64,000 nucleotides of DNA from Dehalococcoides mccartyi (GTDB taxonomy: Bacteria; Chloroflexota; Dehalococcoidia; Dehalococcoidales; Dehalococcoidaceae), in the NCBI RefSeq assembly GCF_001889305.1, contig NZ_CP013074.1, positions 248,001 to 312,000 on the forward strand. The letters run 5' to 3'. The first letter of the stretch is position 1, and every line of letters starts with the position of its first letter. Made by a program: the position numbers and the translations under genes. Positions 22,090 to 30,555 of the stretch are shown piece by piece. The notes beneath the pieces are model-generated. The model saw only the letters and a list, made by a program, of their open reading frames with translations. It was not told the origin of the DNA and ran no database searches.

Positions 22090-25000
22090 TCATGAGTTGT
22101 ATTGCTCATAAATATCGCGAAGAAATTCTATGTTCCGTCCACCATAAATATTACTTATCTTGTTGGCGGCATCAACTTGTCCTGACTCATAAAGCTTGGT
22201 CACTGTAGCCCTGATAATTTTTTGATCAAATACTGGGGTTGAGCTATCAAGCATCGCGATGTATACCTCACCTACTTGAGACGGACTCGTGTCACACAAT
22301 CTCAAAAGGTATTCAATGAAGAAGGAGCTGTTGAAATTCTTATCTGCGAATTTTGCTGAAAATATAATCATTTCAAATGTATCGGGATCAAGAACTTTGA
22401 TATAACAAGTCAGCCTGCAAAGATCCGATGCGAGCTTTTTTTCACTTTCCGTTAGGGTATTTTTGCCCTTTAGAATATCGTAGATATATCTCCAAAATTT
22501 TAAAATCCTAGCCGTTTGTCTCTTAACTATATCCTGCTGGTCGGTTTGAATTTCTTGAGTATCCTTATCAACGAGGTGCTCTCTTTGAATCCAGAAAAAC
22601 CAGATGATTTCAGTTAGACTTTCAGTGTTCCAAGGAGCTAAACAAGCATGGAATGGGCTTGCTTGATCGTCGATTTCCTCCTTTTCCAGCAAGTACCCAA
22701 TACTGAGGTGCTGTATGAGATGCTTTCTCGCTTCTTTGTCACGAAAGGTAGTTTCAACTGCCTTTTGGTAGTGTTCGTTGCTTCTCAATAGGTCATAAAT
22801 AGTGGAATACACTTTTCCATGCAAAAGATACCCTTCCATGGTTGCTTGCCAATGCTCTTCTATGTTTTTCGGTAATATTAGGTTAATGTTGCTTTCAACC
22901 CATTGCTTGTCTAAGTAGTAGAGATTTGGCAGATATCTTCCAAGTGTCAGTGAGAATCTCGGATCAGGTTCAATGGTTCGGTCAAGGCGTTTGGTAAACT
23001 CATCCTTAACTTTTCCTGACCACTTTGTAGTAGTGCTTTGATTACTCAACCTTGCAACACGTAAAGAGTAGTTAATTAAGGCTGTTAGAACGCGCCCTTT
23101 AGCTGAATTAAGCACTTCAAAAAGTAGATCATCAGGTCTTTCTAACTTAGATTCTACCTTAATCAACAAGAATAGGAGTAACTCCTCAGCCTGTGGCAAT
23201 AGATTCTGAGGGAAAGCCCTGCTATCATCTCTCGTTCCATCGGTTATGATGTCTGCAATCTCCGAAACTATTATGTCTCGGAGATTGCTTTCTCCGTTCT
23301 GTTCGGATTTTACCCAGAATTCATTGGGCATGACTATCTGGGTACAGAAGGAAATTATCTTCTCCCAATCAAGGTCAGTTTTTTCTTCCCATGCCTTTCG
23401 GAAGCCACCAATAATTCGGTATTGGTAGTCGATAGGCACCTGGGTAAACGGATGGAGATCAACGTAGAACTTTTCAGCGTGAGTCCTAACAGCTTCGGAA
23501 AGAGCTCCCTGTAATCCTTCTCTCGAAGGGCCTTTCCATGTTATTCCCGATTGTTTATAAGAAGAAAGATAATTCGCGATATCGGAGTTATTCTTTTGGA
23601 CTAGAATGTCTACCGATATCGGACTGAGGTCAGGCCCCCATCCCATCTCCATCCAAGAGCTGAAATCCGGATGATCAGGTTCAATGTTGGTCAGAGTCTT
23701 ATACTTTTCATATAATTCTTGTGCCTTTGGATAACCCGATGGGGCAACAGCGGAGAGCCATCCCTGTTTCCAGTATGCTTGCCGTTTTCCCTCTACATCT
23801 TCTTTGTCCTCTTTCTCCGGACCTGATTCAATCCAATCGATAACCCTATCCTTTTCCTCTTGCGGGAAAGCGCTAAAATTCTGCTTCAGAAAGACATATA
23901 CCTCATGCTTAATGTTGTAGTCATTAAACATGCGACGATTAGCCAACAATTTGTATAATGGAGAACATACCTGCCAGTTCATCGAAATAACAGAAAAAGC
24001 AAGGCGCCGGAATATCGGATGCTCTCTCTTAAATAATCCAGCTAGCATATTAAGAGCAGATTCTTTATCTCTGGTCACTGAAGCATTCAGCAAATCTCGA
24101 GTGCCTCTGACTATAACGTTTGGAAGCCTTCCTTTATGAAGATCATCCTGAGAGTGATCTTCAATAGCAGCAACCTCAAATATATTGAATTCTGATGGCT
24201 TGCGTTCAATTATCTCCTGTATTCGGTTTATAAGTATTTCGGCAGCCTCCAAAGGACAGGCACTTGCTAAGCTTCCGATATTCCGTTCGAAAAGGTCATT
24301 AAGCCAATAAACATCAATAATCGAATCAGGCGAGGAATCTCCGACTTCATTAACCCACTTCACGGAAGTAGCGATATTAAAAAGCTTAAGTGATTTTTCT
24401 ATTTGACCACGTCTTAGGATGGCAGGTAATAATTTGCTGCCGATTTCTGGTCCGATAAGAGTACTTTTCCAGCGGGATTCCAAATATGTTGCGACCAGAT
24501 CAACATCTTCGATAGTAAGGAACTGATCAGGGAGGTTTGCCATGATTTTGATGAATACCCAGTCCGTAATGTAATTATCATTCCTCTTACCGTTTGGATC
24601 ACGATACTTTGAAACAGAACGAACAATATCCATTAAAGCTTCACCGAAAGCGGAGTTTTCATTTTCCGTGATCTGAGTAGAGCACCATTCCAGATAATCG
24701 AGAACGCTCCAGCGAGGCATAGTATAGCTTCCAGGTTGATTTTCAACCTCAACAGGCCATGGATTACGGTCAAAGAAGCCGTAAAGCTTGAGAAAAGCCA
24801 GCCAATTCAGCTGTTTCAACCTTGAAAAAAAATAGTGCTGATAACCATCTTTTAAAAGGAAGACATCAATCATGATTTTAATTTCAGAAGGGGACGGATT
24901 TTCGCGTGCGATAATTTTGTCTATATGCTCAACGTCATGGTAAAAGAATTCATCCTTCTGGAATATATTGAGTTGAATCAATTTGTCTTGGATTGCTTTG

Positions 25001-25404
25001 AGTAGATCCTGTGTACCCAATTCCCATCGGTGTTTATCTGAAAAATCGGTGCAAATTAGACCATCTACTTTGTCTGGAGTCTTAAATTCGATCTTGATTC
25101 CAGCAGACAGATCGCTGAAGTTCAAGTCAAGCTTGATTGGGAAGATATTCGTATTAAGACTACCTTGAGCTGCAGCCAATTCGTTTCGAAGGAATTCACT
25201 GCCTTGCCATTGTTTTGAAAAGATAGGGATGAACACGACCGATCGCTTTGCCTCGTCAATCATATTCTGAGCTTTGTCGCCAGTCTTGTTTCTCTTGTGG
25301 TCAACGAAGATATCAAGACCAAGCTTTGCTCTTTCCAGCTTTTCGTACAAGTAGTCTACGAAAGCATCATCTTCTTCAGCATGAGAAATCATCGTTTTTA
25401 TCAT
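22090..25404 (-). CDS. Large TIR-domain protein, probable defence effector
   Basis: An 1104-aa protein. Residues 1-135 form a bacterial TIR domain: MISHAEEDDAFVDYLYEKLE, then IFVDHKRNKTGD, VVFIPIFSKQW and SEFLRNELAAAQ, with Glu75 at the position of the catalytic glutamate of TIR NADases. The remaining 950 residues are helical, with no motif I recognise, resembling HEAT/TPR-like repeat or sensor scaffolds. There is no STAND P-loop. TIR proteins deplete NAD on phage sensing. The gene stands alone and faces the opposite way to its neighbours, which suggests separate acquisition. Confidence 0.75.
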   Translation of the reverse strand: MIKTMISHAEEDDAFVDYLYEKLERAKLGLDIFVDHKRNKTGDKAQNMIDEAKRSVVFIPIFSKQWQGSEFLRNELAAAQGSLNTNIFPIKLDLNFSDLSAGIKIEFKTPDKVDGLICTDFSDKHRWELGTQDLLKAIQDKLIQLNIFQKDEFFYHDVEHIDKIIARENPSPSEIKIMIDVFLLKDGYQHYFFSRLKQLNWLAFLKLYGFFDRNPWPVEVENQPGSYTMPRWSVLDYLEWCSTQITENENSAFGEALMDIVRSVSKYRDPNGKRNDNYITDWVFIKIMANLPDQFLTIEDVDLVATYLESRWKSTLIGPEIGSKLLPAILRRGQIEKSLKLFNIATSVKWVNEVGDSSPDSIIDVYWLNDLFERNIGSLASACPLEAAEILINRIQEIIERKPSEFNIFEVAAIEDHSQDDLHKGRLPNVIVRGTRDLLNASVTRDKESALNMLAGLFKREHPIFRRLAFSVISMNWQVCSPLYKLLANRRMFNDYNIKHEVYVFLKQNFSAFPQEEKDRVIDWIESGPEKEDKEDVEGKRQAYWKQGWLSAVAPSGYPKAQELYEKYKTLTNIEPDHPDFSSWMEMGWGPDLSPISVDILVQKNNSDIANYLSSYKQSGITWKGPSREGLQGALSEAVRTHAEKFYVDLHPFTQVPIDYQYRIIGGFRKAWEEKTDLDWEKIISFCTQIVMPNEFWVKSEQNGESNLRDIIVSEIADIITDGTRDDSRAFPQNLLPQAEELLLFLLIKVESKLERPDDLLFEVLNSAKGRVLTALINYSLRVARLSNQSTTTKWSGKVKDEFTKRLDRTIEPDPRFSLTLGRYLPNLYYLDKQWVESNINLILPKNIEEHWQATMEGYLLHGKVYSTIYDLLRSNEHYQKAVETTFRDKEARKHLIQHLSIGYLLEKEEIDDQASPFHACLAPWNTESLTEIIWFFWIQREHLVDKDTQEIQTDQQDIVKRQTARILKFWRYIYDILKGKNTLTESEKKLASDLCRLTCYIKVLDPDTFEMIIFSAKFADKNFNSSFFIEYLLRLCDTSPSQVGEVYIAMLDSSTPVFDQKIIRATVTKLYESGQVDAANKISNIYGGRNIEFLRDIYEQYNS

Positions 25405-25633
25405 TTTGTGCTTCTCGGTTTTATGTCTATTATAACAATCTGCGATCTATCTGTCCCTTTCCCTTCTAAGCGTGAAATTATTTGTGAAACGTTTGCCTCA
25501 CTCGAGTGGATAGGGGACGGTTATATAGCTAGTTCTTGAAATTTTACCTTATGTATTTTTGTTGGAAAATGAAGCTAAATACACACAAAACATGAAGCAC
25601 ATTAACAACAGAATACAGAGGACAAAGACCTTG

Positions 25634-25649
25634 ACCTGAACGCTTGCCC
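25634..25649 (+). repeat. 16-bp repeat, left copy of an inverted pair
   Basis: ACCTGAACGCTTGCCC. Its exact reverse complement lies at 26431-26446, and 11 bp of it (CTGAACGCTTG) recur at 27687-27697. The pair brackets the sigma-like gene. The function is unknown: a recombination or regulator site is possible. Confidence 0.6.
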
Positions 25650-25670
25650 GAATAAAAAGGGGGTTTAAGC

Positions 25671-26276
25671 GTGGTAACTACTTTATGCTGTCCGCAAGAC
25701 GATAATTCCCTATCCTATGACCGACTTAACGGCGAATGGGCACAATGGTTTCGCACCGCCCAAAGGTTTGAACACAAAGTGCCTACACAGGATAGGGAAG
25801 ACATCCGACATAGTATCATACTTGAATTGGCTTTGACCAGAGCCAGAGACGGCAACAAACCGTTTAGTGAAGCGATGATGTGCCGTATCGCAAGTTGTAT
25901 GGTCGCTCAATACTGGCGAAAGCAATACAAACTCACCAATGGGCTTGATTGTGGTAGCTGTAGCCAGAAACAAAGAGCGAAATGCAAAGCAGACTATCTT
26001 TATTCCCAGTGTCCGAAAGCTGTAAAGATTGAAAGCCTAAATAAGCCGATAACCGATGAAAAAGGCAACGTCACCGAGCTTGGGGATACCATAGCCGATG
26101 ATAAGGCGATTGACATTGGAGCTTGGCTAGACGCCCGAACTTTCTTACTCAGCTTTCCAAACAGACTTGTCTATATAGCTCACAAGAGGGTTGACGGCAT
26201 ACCGCTAACTGGTGCTGAAATGAAATACCTTTGCAAGTGGCGGAAACGGGAACAAAAAATACTTGTTGCGGGGTAA
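25671..26276 (+). CDS. Sigma-factor-like protein with Cys cluster
   Basis: A 201-aa protein from GTG 25671 behind AAAAAGGGGG. Residues 30-85 and 120-200 follow the sigma-70-like pattern (EDIRHSIILELAL, then ESLNKPITDEKGNVTELGDT, a linker typical between sigma regions). Between them, C94, C97, C105 and C114 (CGSCSQKQRAKC...C) could bind zinc or an iron-sulfur cluster. Region 4 is poorly conserved. It may redirect host RNA polymerase, in a redox- or metal-sensitive way. The next gene is a sliding clamp, the pairing used by T4 for late transcription. Confidence 0.5.
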   Translation: MVTTLCCPQDDNSLSYDRLNGEWAQWFRTAQRFEHKVPTQDREDIRHSIILELALTRARDGNKPFSEAMMCRIASCMVAQYWRKQYKLTNGLDCGSCSQKQRAKCKADYLYSQCPKAVKIESLNKPITDEKGNVTELGDTIADDKAIDIGAWLDARTFLLSFPNRLVYIAHKRVDGIPLTGAEMKYLCKWRKREQKILVAG

Positions 26277-26313
26277 GGTTTTCACCCTCTTTACCAATAT
26301 ATATAGTGGGAGC

Positions 26314-26346
26314 ACCGATAATGCCAGCGAATTGCGGGTTATCGGT
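26314..26346 (+). promoter_or_regulatory. Hairpin upstream of the clamp gene
   Basis: ACCGATAA (26314-26321) pairs with TTATCGGT (26339-26346) around a 17-nt loop. The loop region (AATGCCAGCG.ATTGCGGGTT) is similar to a stretch inside the clamp gene at about 26610-26630. No T-run follows, so a leader or protein-binding role is more likely than termination. Confidence 0.35.
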
Positions 26347-26430
26347 AGCTTACTACTAGATGAAGCCGATAGCCTTGCCCACTGTCGGATAGTCAAAAGG
26401 GGGTGTTCCAATAGAACAATTGAATATTGA

Positions 26431-26446
26431 GGGCAAGCGTTCAGGT
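26431..26446 (-). repeat. 16-bp repeat, right copy of an inverted pair
   Basis: GGGCAAGCGTTCAGGT, the exact reverse complement of 25634-25649. It lies in the leader of the clamp gene. Confidence 0.6.
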
Positions 26447-26518
26447 GAGGGCTTTTGTGCTCACAAGGCGATACTGGTAAACGCTCTATCAAGAGCACTA
26501 GCCGAAAGGGTAGTGCTT

Positions 26519-27679
26519 ATGGACTTCACGATAGGGCGTAAAGGCTTTCTTACCTACATTAAGTCATTAGGCGGGAGTAATGTCGTTAAAGTCGTTCCCT
26601 CGTCTAACGGCAATGCCAGCGGGTTGCGGGTTGCCGATAAAAGACTGAAGGTGGTCTGCGGAGCTAATACCAGTTACCTTGACGATATGGCTTGGGTAGG
26701 TGATAAAACACCTCTAACACTCTGCGATGTCAGGGTAAGCCCATCAAATACTGTCAAGCCTAACCTCGGAGCACTGGAGCTATCGGAAGCACTGTCAAGA
26801 GTAGTGCCGTTCACCGCTAAAGAGGATAACAGACCAGTTTTACAGTGTGTCCTCTTTAAGGTGGCAGACGGCAAGCTCACGATGGTAAGCGCCGATGGTT
26901 ACAGGCTGGCGATGGTGAAGTTGGACTTTGACGGTGATGAGGGGCAAGTCCTGATAAATCGGGATGAGCTAAGGGGGGTAATTAGTGCCCTGCGAAGGGC
27001 ATACAGGGTGAGGGTGGGCTTTGAGAAAAGCGGGGAAAGCCTTGACGGAATGAGCCTTGTTCTGGACACGGAGCTAATCCGCTATAAATGGCGGGGGGCT
27101 GATGGGAACTTTCCCGAATACGAGAAGCTGATACCCGCCGACTTCAACACCTTTGTTAGCTTTGACACTAACGAGGCAATCAGGGCGGTAAGCTCACTCA
27201 AAGTCCTGTCCGATAGCAAGGCATACCCGATAGACCTCACAATCGGCAACGGCAAGCTCACAATGTCCAGTCCCGATGATAAGGGAATGGCAGAGATACC
27301 CGCCGATACACAGGGCGATGGCAAGATAAGACTGGATGGCAGTTACCTTGCTGACGCCTTAAGAGCTTGTGGCGGGATGGTAGAGCTAAAGCTGGTCAAT
27401 AGCCAGTCTCCAATGCTTTTTACCAGTCCCGACTATGAGCTTGTGGTAATGCCGATGTTTGCTGGTGAAAGTCAGAAGCCGAAAGGTGAGGCACAGACCG
27501 CCGAGCCAGTCAAGGCAGAAACCGAAACCACCGAGGATACAGAGCCAACCGAGCCAGAAGCCGAAATGGTAAGCGAAGCCGAGAAAGCCAATGCTGTAGC
27601 CGAAGCCGAAGCAATTACCAAAGCCGAGAAGCCGAAGCGGAAGCGAAGCAAGGCAAGAGAACCAGTCGCCGTAGCATAA
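26519..27679 (+). CDS. Diverged DNA polymerase III beta sliding clamp-like protein
   Basis: About 386 aa from ATG 26519 (GAAAGGG 8 nt upstream), which begins with MDFTI like other clamps. The frame is open upstream to TTG 26420, and AAAAGGGGG at 26395-26403 is well spaced only for a non-standard ATA at 26411. Middle and last domains are clear (FTAKEDNRPVLQCVLFKVAD, ADGYRLAMVKL, FPEYEKLIP, ending SPDYELVVMPM). The first domain is short. A Glu/Thr/Ala-rich tail then a basic KPKRKRSKARE end is added. It could load the element's replisome or couple to the sigma-like protein. Confidence 0.75.
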   Translation: MDFTIGRKGFLTYIKSLGGSNVVKVVPSSNGNASGLRVADKRLKVVCGANTSYLDDMAWVGDKTPLTLCDVRVSPSNTVKPNLGALELSEALSRVVPFTAKEDNRPVLQCVLFKVADGKLTMVSADGYRLAMVKLDFDGDEGQVLINRDELRGVISALRRAYRVRVGFEKSGESLDGMSLVLDTELIRYKWRGADGNFPEYEKLIPADFNTFVSFDTNEAIRAVSSLKVLSDSKAYPIDLTIGNGKLTMSSPDDKGMAEIPADTQGDGKIRLDGSYLADALRACGGMVELKLVNSQSPMLFTSPDYELVVMPMFAGESQKPKGEAQTAEPVKAETETTEDTEPTEPEAEMVSEAEKANAVAEAEAITKAEKPKRKRSKAREPVAVA

Positions 27680-27722
27680 GCCTGAACTGAACGCTTGAAC
27701 TCAGAAAACAGCCAACGCAGGA

Positions 27723-27795
27723 AAGCGGGGGAGACCCCGCTTTTTTGCTTTTTTAGGGGTATTCGTTTCCCCAATGCGTGGGAACGGATACCCCT
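27723..27795 (+). terminator. Two consecutive stem-loops after the clamp gene
   Basis: AAGCGGGG (27723-27730) pairs with CCCCGCTT (27735-27742) around GAGA and runs into TTTTTT: a good intrinsic terminator. A second near-perfect inverted repeat follows (AGGGGTATTCG at 27755 and CGGATACCCCT ending 27795, then TTTTT). The remaining 210 bp to the next gene hold no frame I trust. GGGAGCACCGAT at about 27817 repeats the sequence at 26308. Confidence 0.75.
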
Positions 27796-28005
27796 TTTTT
27801 CGTAGTTAAAAGGGCAGGGAGCACCGATGCCCGATGGCAGAGGCAGACCTCGATAGACGTAAGCCCTCGATGGCAGGGACAGCACCGGAGGTTGCGTACT
27901 TTTTGGAAGTCCACAGGGACAGCTGCACAGTACGAACCACAACCAAAGTGAGTAGGTACTCCCAGATATTTATTCGTAATTCATAAAGAAAGGAGGAAGA
28001 CGACT

Positions 28006-28194
28006 ATGGCGGATACGGACACTATCTTTGTCCTCAGCAAGGTGGATGTCGTTGATTGCGCCAGGGAGATGGGTATCCCTGAAGAAGCGATAACCGATGA
28101 CATACTCGCCCAGGTTAAGAAGGGCGTGGAATGGGGACTGGAGTGCTGGTCTGATGTCGTCAAGGAAGCCATCAATATGGCTCTCAAGAGTTAG
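28006..28194 (+). CDS. Small hypothetical protein
   Basis: A 62-aa acidic helical protein behind AAAGGAGGAAGA. It contains VDVVDCAREMGIPEEAITDD and ends in an amphipathic helix (VVKEAINMALKS). No family is recognised. First of four small genes, each with its own strong ribosome binding site, separated by 40-70 nt. Confidence 0.6.
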   Translation: MADTDTIFVLSKVDVVDCAREMGIPEEAITDDILAQVKKGVEWGLECWSDVVKEAINMALKS

Positions 28195-28262
28195 ACAGCC
28201 GCACATTACCCATTCTTGCAGGGGTAACTATGCCTAAAAACTGAATAAAAGGAGGTGAATCT

Positions 28263-28598
28263 ATGCCTATCAAGTGGAATGCTCTGATGGTTAGTGAGGC
28301 TATGGACATGGTCGAGGAATACGTCAGCCAAGCTATCGAACCATTGGAACAGGCGAGACTCGTAGCAACTGAAGCGCGGAAAATCCCGAACCTGCCAGGA
28401 TACATTGACCAGCACCTGTCTCGTCTCATTGGCGAAATCGAGCGGGTTACCGGCGGAATATCGCCATGGAACCAGCAACCACATCCGGGAAATGTCCGTT
28501 CTGCGATTAGCTCTGTCCGTGAATCTATACCAGGGGGAACGGTAGAGGCAGAACGACAGAAGGTAAACAGCGGCAAACAGCTCAGTTTGGTGAGCTAA
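28263..28598 (+). CDS. Small helical hypothetical protein
   Basis: A 111-aa protein behind AAAGGAGGTG. The N-terminal 75 residues are helical (EAMDMVEEYVSQAIEPLEQA, then HLSRLIGEIERVTG), suggesting a helical bundle. The C-terminus is polar. No family is recognised. Its leader carries a sequence (GGGGTAACTATGCCTAAAAA) repeated in the leader of the next gene. Confidence 0.6.
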   Translation: MPIKWNALMVSEAMDMVEEYVSQAIEPLEQARLVATEARKIPNLPGYIDQHLSRLIGEIERVTGGISPWNQQPHPGNVRSAISSVRESIPGGTVEAERQKVNSGKQLSLVS

Positions 28599-28653
28599 TG
28601 CCAGCGATACCGGTAATTGAAGGGGTTAGTATGCCCTAAAAAGGAGAAATACG

Positions 28654-28971
28654 ATGAATACACTATTCGTTATCAACGCTGTTTTTAACACCGGCCAGAT
28701 TGTGGCCACGAGAGGGGTTTATGACCTCGCGTGTGAGAACTCCGACTTCGCCAAATTTGTCCAGAAATCCCTTAATCGCCACGTCAAGGGAGATTGGGGA
28801 GATGTGGATGACGAGGATAAGCAGAGCAACTGCGAGGCGCTCAAAGAAGGCACCCGTTTACTCTCGGCTTACAACGATGATCGTTTCTCTAAGAACGGGG
28901 TGGCGAACATCTGGATAATCACCGAAGCTGACCGGAGTGCAACCACCATTCTCTTTCCTGATGAGTATTAG
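28654..28971 (+). CDS. Small hypothetical protein
   Basis: A 105-aa mixed alpha/beta protein (MNTLFVINAVFNTGQIVATR, then ANIWIITEADRSATTILFPD). The pattern of two strands at each end around an acidic helical centre is reminiscent of small plasmid-borne proteins of unknown role. No family is recognised. Confidence 0.6.
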   Translation: MNTLFVINAVFNTGQIVATRGVYDLACENSDFAKFVQKSLNRHVKGDWGDVDDEDKQSNCEALKEGTRLLSAYNDDRFSKNGVANIWIITEADRSATTILFPDEY

Positions 28972-29011
28972 CCAATCAACATACAACAAATACGAATAAA
29001 GGAGGGTTACC

Positions 29012-29497
29012 ATGTCTAAAAATGCTGACTCGATGATAGATGATCTTGTCGGGACATTAACCGACCCGATTGTCGTCTACCCAGGAGGCTGGGGAGATAG
29101 CCTCCCCGGATGGCTAAAGAACGCCATTACACTGGAGAGGTTGACTGAAAACATGAAGGAGACTAAGGGGGAGCAGCCTACGGGCACCGATGCAGAAGCC
29201 TGTGCCTATCTCAATACGGCTTCGCTGACTACGCCGATGGATAGCGACTGGAGCCAGATTTACCTCTATGTGGCAGGTAAAACTTACAGTCGGTGGCAGA
29301 AGAATAAAATGCCTGATGATATTCGGGTAGAATCGCTCACAAGCCAGCAAACGGCTGACTTGAACCGGCTGAAGGAATGGCTATATCGGCGGCGTACCAC
29401 AGCGAGGCAAGAATCAGAACGAGCAGAAAGACGACAACAAAAAGAAGAGGAAGTGACCAAGAGAAAGGCGGAACAGCCAGCATTGTTTGAGTTCTAA
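29012..29497 (+). CDS. Hypothetical protein with charged coiled-coil tail
   Basis: A 161-aa protein behind AAAGGAGGG. Residues 1-100 are globular (VVYPGGWGDSLPGWLKNAI). Residues 115-155 are a very charged helix (RRRTTARQESERAERRQQKE), and it ends in PALFEF, a hydrophobic tail similar to clamp-binding peptides (QxxLF-type). With a clamp gene 1.3 kb upstream, an interaction with it is possible. No family is recognised. Confidence 0.6.
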   Translation: MSKNADSMIDDLVGTLTDPIVVYPGGWGDSLPGWLKNAITLERLTENMKETKGEQPTGTDAEACAYLNTASLTTPMDSDWSQIYLYVAGKTYSRWQKNKMPDDIRVESLTSQQTADLNRLKEWLYRRRTTARQESERAERRQQKEEEVTKRKAEQPALFEF

Positions 29498-29543
29498 GTA
29501 GATTTTAAAGGTAGCAATCGAGAGGGCTGTAACTCTTCACTGG

Positions 29544-29577
29544 CTTGGCATCAGCACCTTAAGGTGCTGATGCCAAG
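29544..29577. repeat. 34-bp perfect palindrome
   Basis: CTTGGCATCAGCACCTT (29544-29560) is followed directly by its exact reverse complement (29561-29577), with no spacer. It lies between the last small gene and the methyltransferase. There is no long T-run. It could be a terminator for the upstream operon or a protein-binding or resolution site. Confidence 0.7.
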
Positions 29578-29645
29578 CTTTCCTAATGAATGGATTAAAG
29601 GGTATAATGAGAACGAAATTAAGTAACAAAAGGCAGCAACATAAA

Positions 29646-30437
29646 ATGAGCGAATATTTTAAGACTGAAAGCATATCAATTTATAAAGACGATGTCTTGA
29701 CCACTAAAGAAATTCCGGGAAATACTATAGACCTCATCGTCACTTCACCACCATACAACGTCGACATAAAATATAATTCCCACGACGATAAGATGTCTTA
29801 CGAAATATATTTGGAATTCTCTGAAAAATGGTTGGGCAGATGCTATGAGTTTGTAAAGGAAGATGGAAGGTTGTGTCTGAATATTCCCCTGGACAAGAAT
29901 AAGGGCGGTCAGCAGAGTGTGTATGCTGATCTCACTACGATTGCCAAAAAGGTAGGATGGAAATACCATACTACTGTCGTTTGGAATGAGCAGAATATCT
30001 CAAGGCGCACCGCTTGGGGCTCATTCCGTAGTGCTTCAGCGCCTTTTATCATTGCACCTGTAGAAATGATAGTAATTTTATATAAGGAACGCTGGAAGAA
30101 GACCAGCGGAAGCTGTGAATCCGATATTACAAAAGAGGATTTCATGGCATGGACAAACGGGGTTTGGACTTTTGGTGGCGAAAGCAAGAAACGGATAGGG
30201 CACCCAGCACCATTTCCTCTAGAACTTCCCATGAGGTGCATTAAATTATTCAGTTTCGTGGGTGATGTAGTCCTTGACCCATTTGCTGGAAGCGGAAGCA
30301 CTTTAATTGCTAGTGCTCTGGCTGGAAGAAAAGGAATCGGTATCGAAATTGACGAAGGTTATTGCAAACTCGCACATCACAGGCTTTTAACAGAAGCAAA
30401 ACTTAATCAATACAATTTTGAGTCAATATTAACCTAG
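29646..30437 (+). CDS. DNA methyltransferase, beta class (N4-cytosine/N6-adenine)
   Basis: About 263 aa from ATG 29646. This start lies downstream of TATAAT at 29603-29608, which looks like a -10 box; earlier in-frame ATGs at 29586 and 29607 are less likely. Motif IV TSPPYN (near residue 34) precedes motif I DPFAGSGST (near 220), the beta order typical of N4mC and some N6mA enzymes. The putative target-recognition region lies between. It faces a convergent group of nuclease-like genes, so it is probably the protective half of a restriction system. Confidence 0.85.
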   Translation: MSEYFKTESISIYKDDVLTTKEIPGNTIDLIVTSPPYNVDIKYNSHDDKMSYEIYLEFSEKWLGRCYEFVKEDGRLCLNIPLDKNKGGQQSVYADLTTIAKKVGWKYHTTVVWNEQNISRRTAWGSFRSASAPFIIAPVEMIVILYKERWKKTSGSCESDITKEDFMAWTNGVWTFGGESKKRIGHPAPFPLELPMRCIKLFSFVGDVVLDPFAGSGSTLIASALAGRKGIGIEIDEGYCKLAHHRLLTEAKLNQYNFESILT

Positions 30438-30473
30438 TCTTAGCTTAATCGTCTGCGAAATACATTTAAACCG

Positions 30474-30505
30474 ATGCCGGGGCGGCGAATTCGCCGCCCC
30501 GGCAT
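30474..30505. terminator. 32-bp perfect GC-rich palindrome with T-run, bidirectional terminator
   Basis: ATGCCGGGGCGGCGAA (30474-30489) is followed directly by its reverse complement (30490-30505) and then TTTTTT. It sits between the convergent methyltransferase and EVE-like nuclease genes, the right place for a bidirectional terminator. The stem is much more GC-rich than its surroundings. Confidence 0.8.
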
Positions 30506-30555
30506 TTTTTATTGTTAGAGATAACAATGTTAATCTTGTCGCTATATCATGGAAG

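Noticed and set aside
26411-26413. ATA start codon for the clamp gene, well spaced from AAAAGGGGG
   Set aside because: ATA starts are very rare, and the ATG at 26519 begins with the MDFTI strand typical of clamps and has its own weak ribosome binding site.
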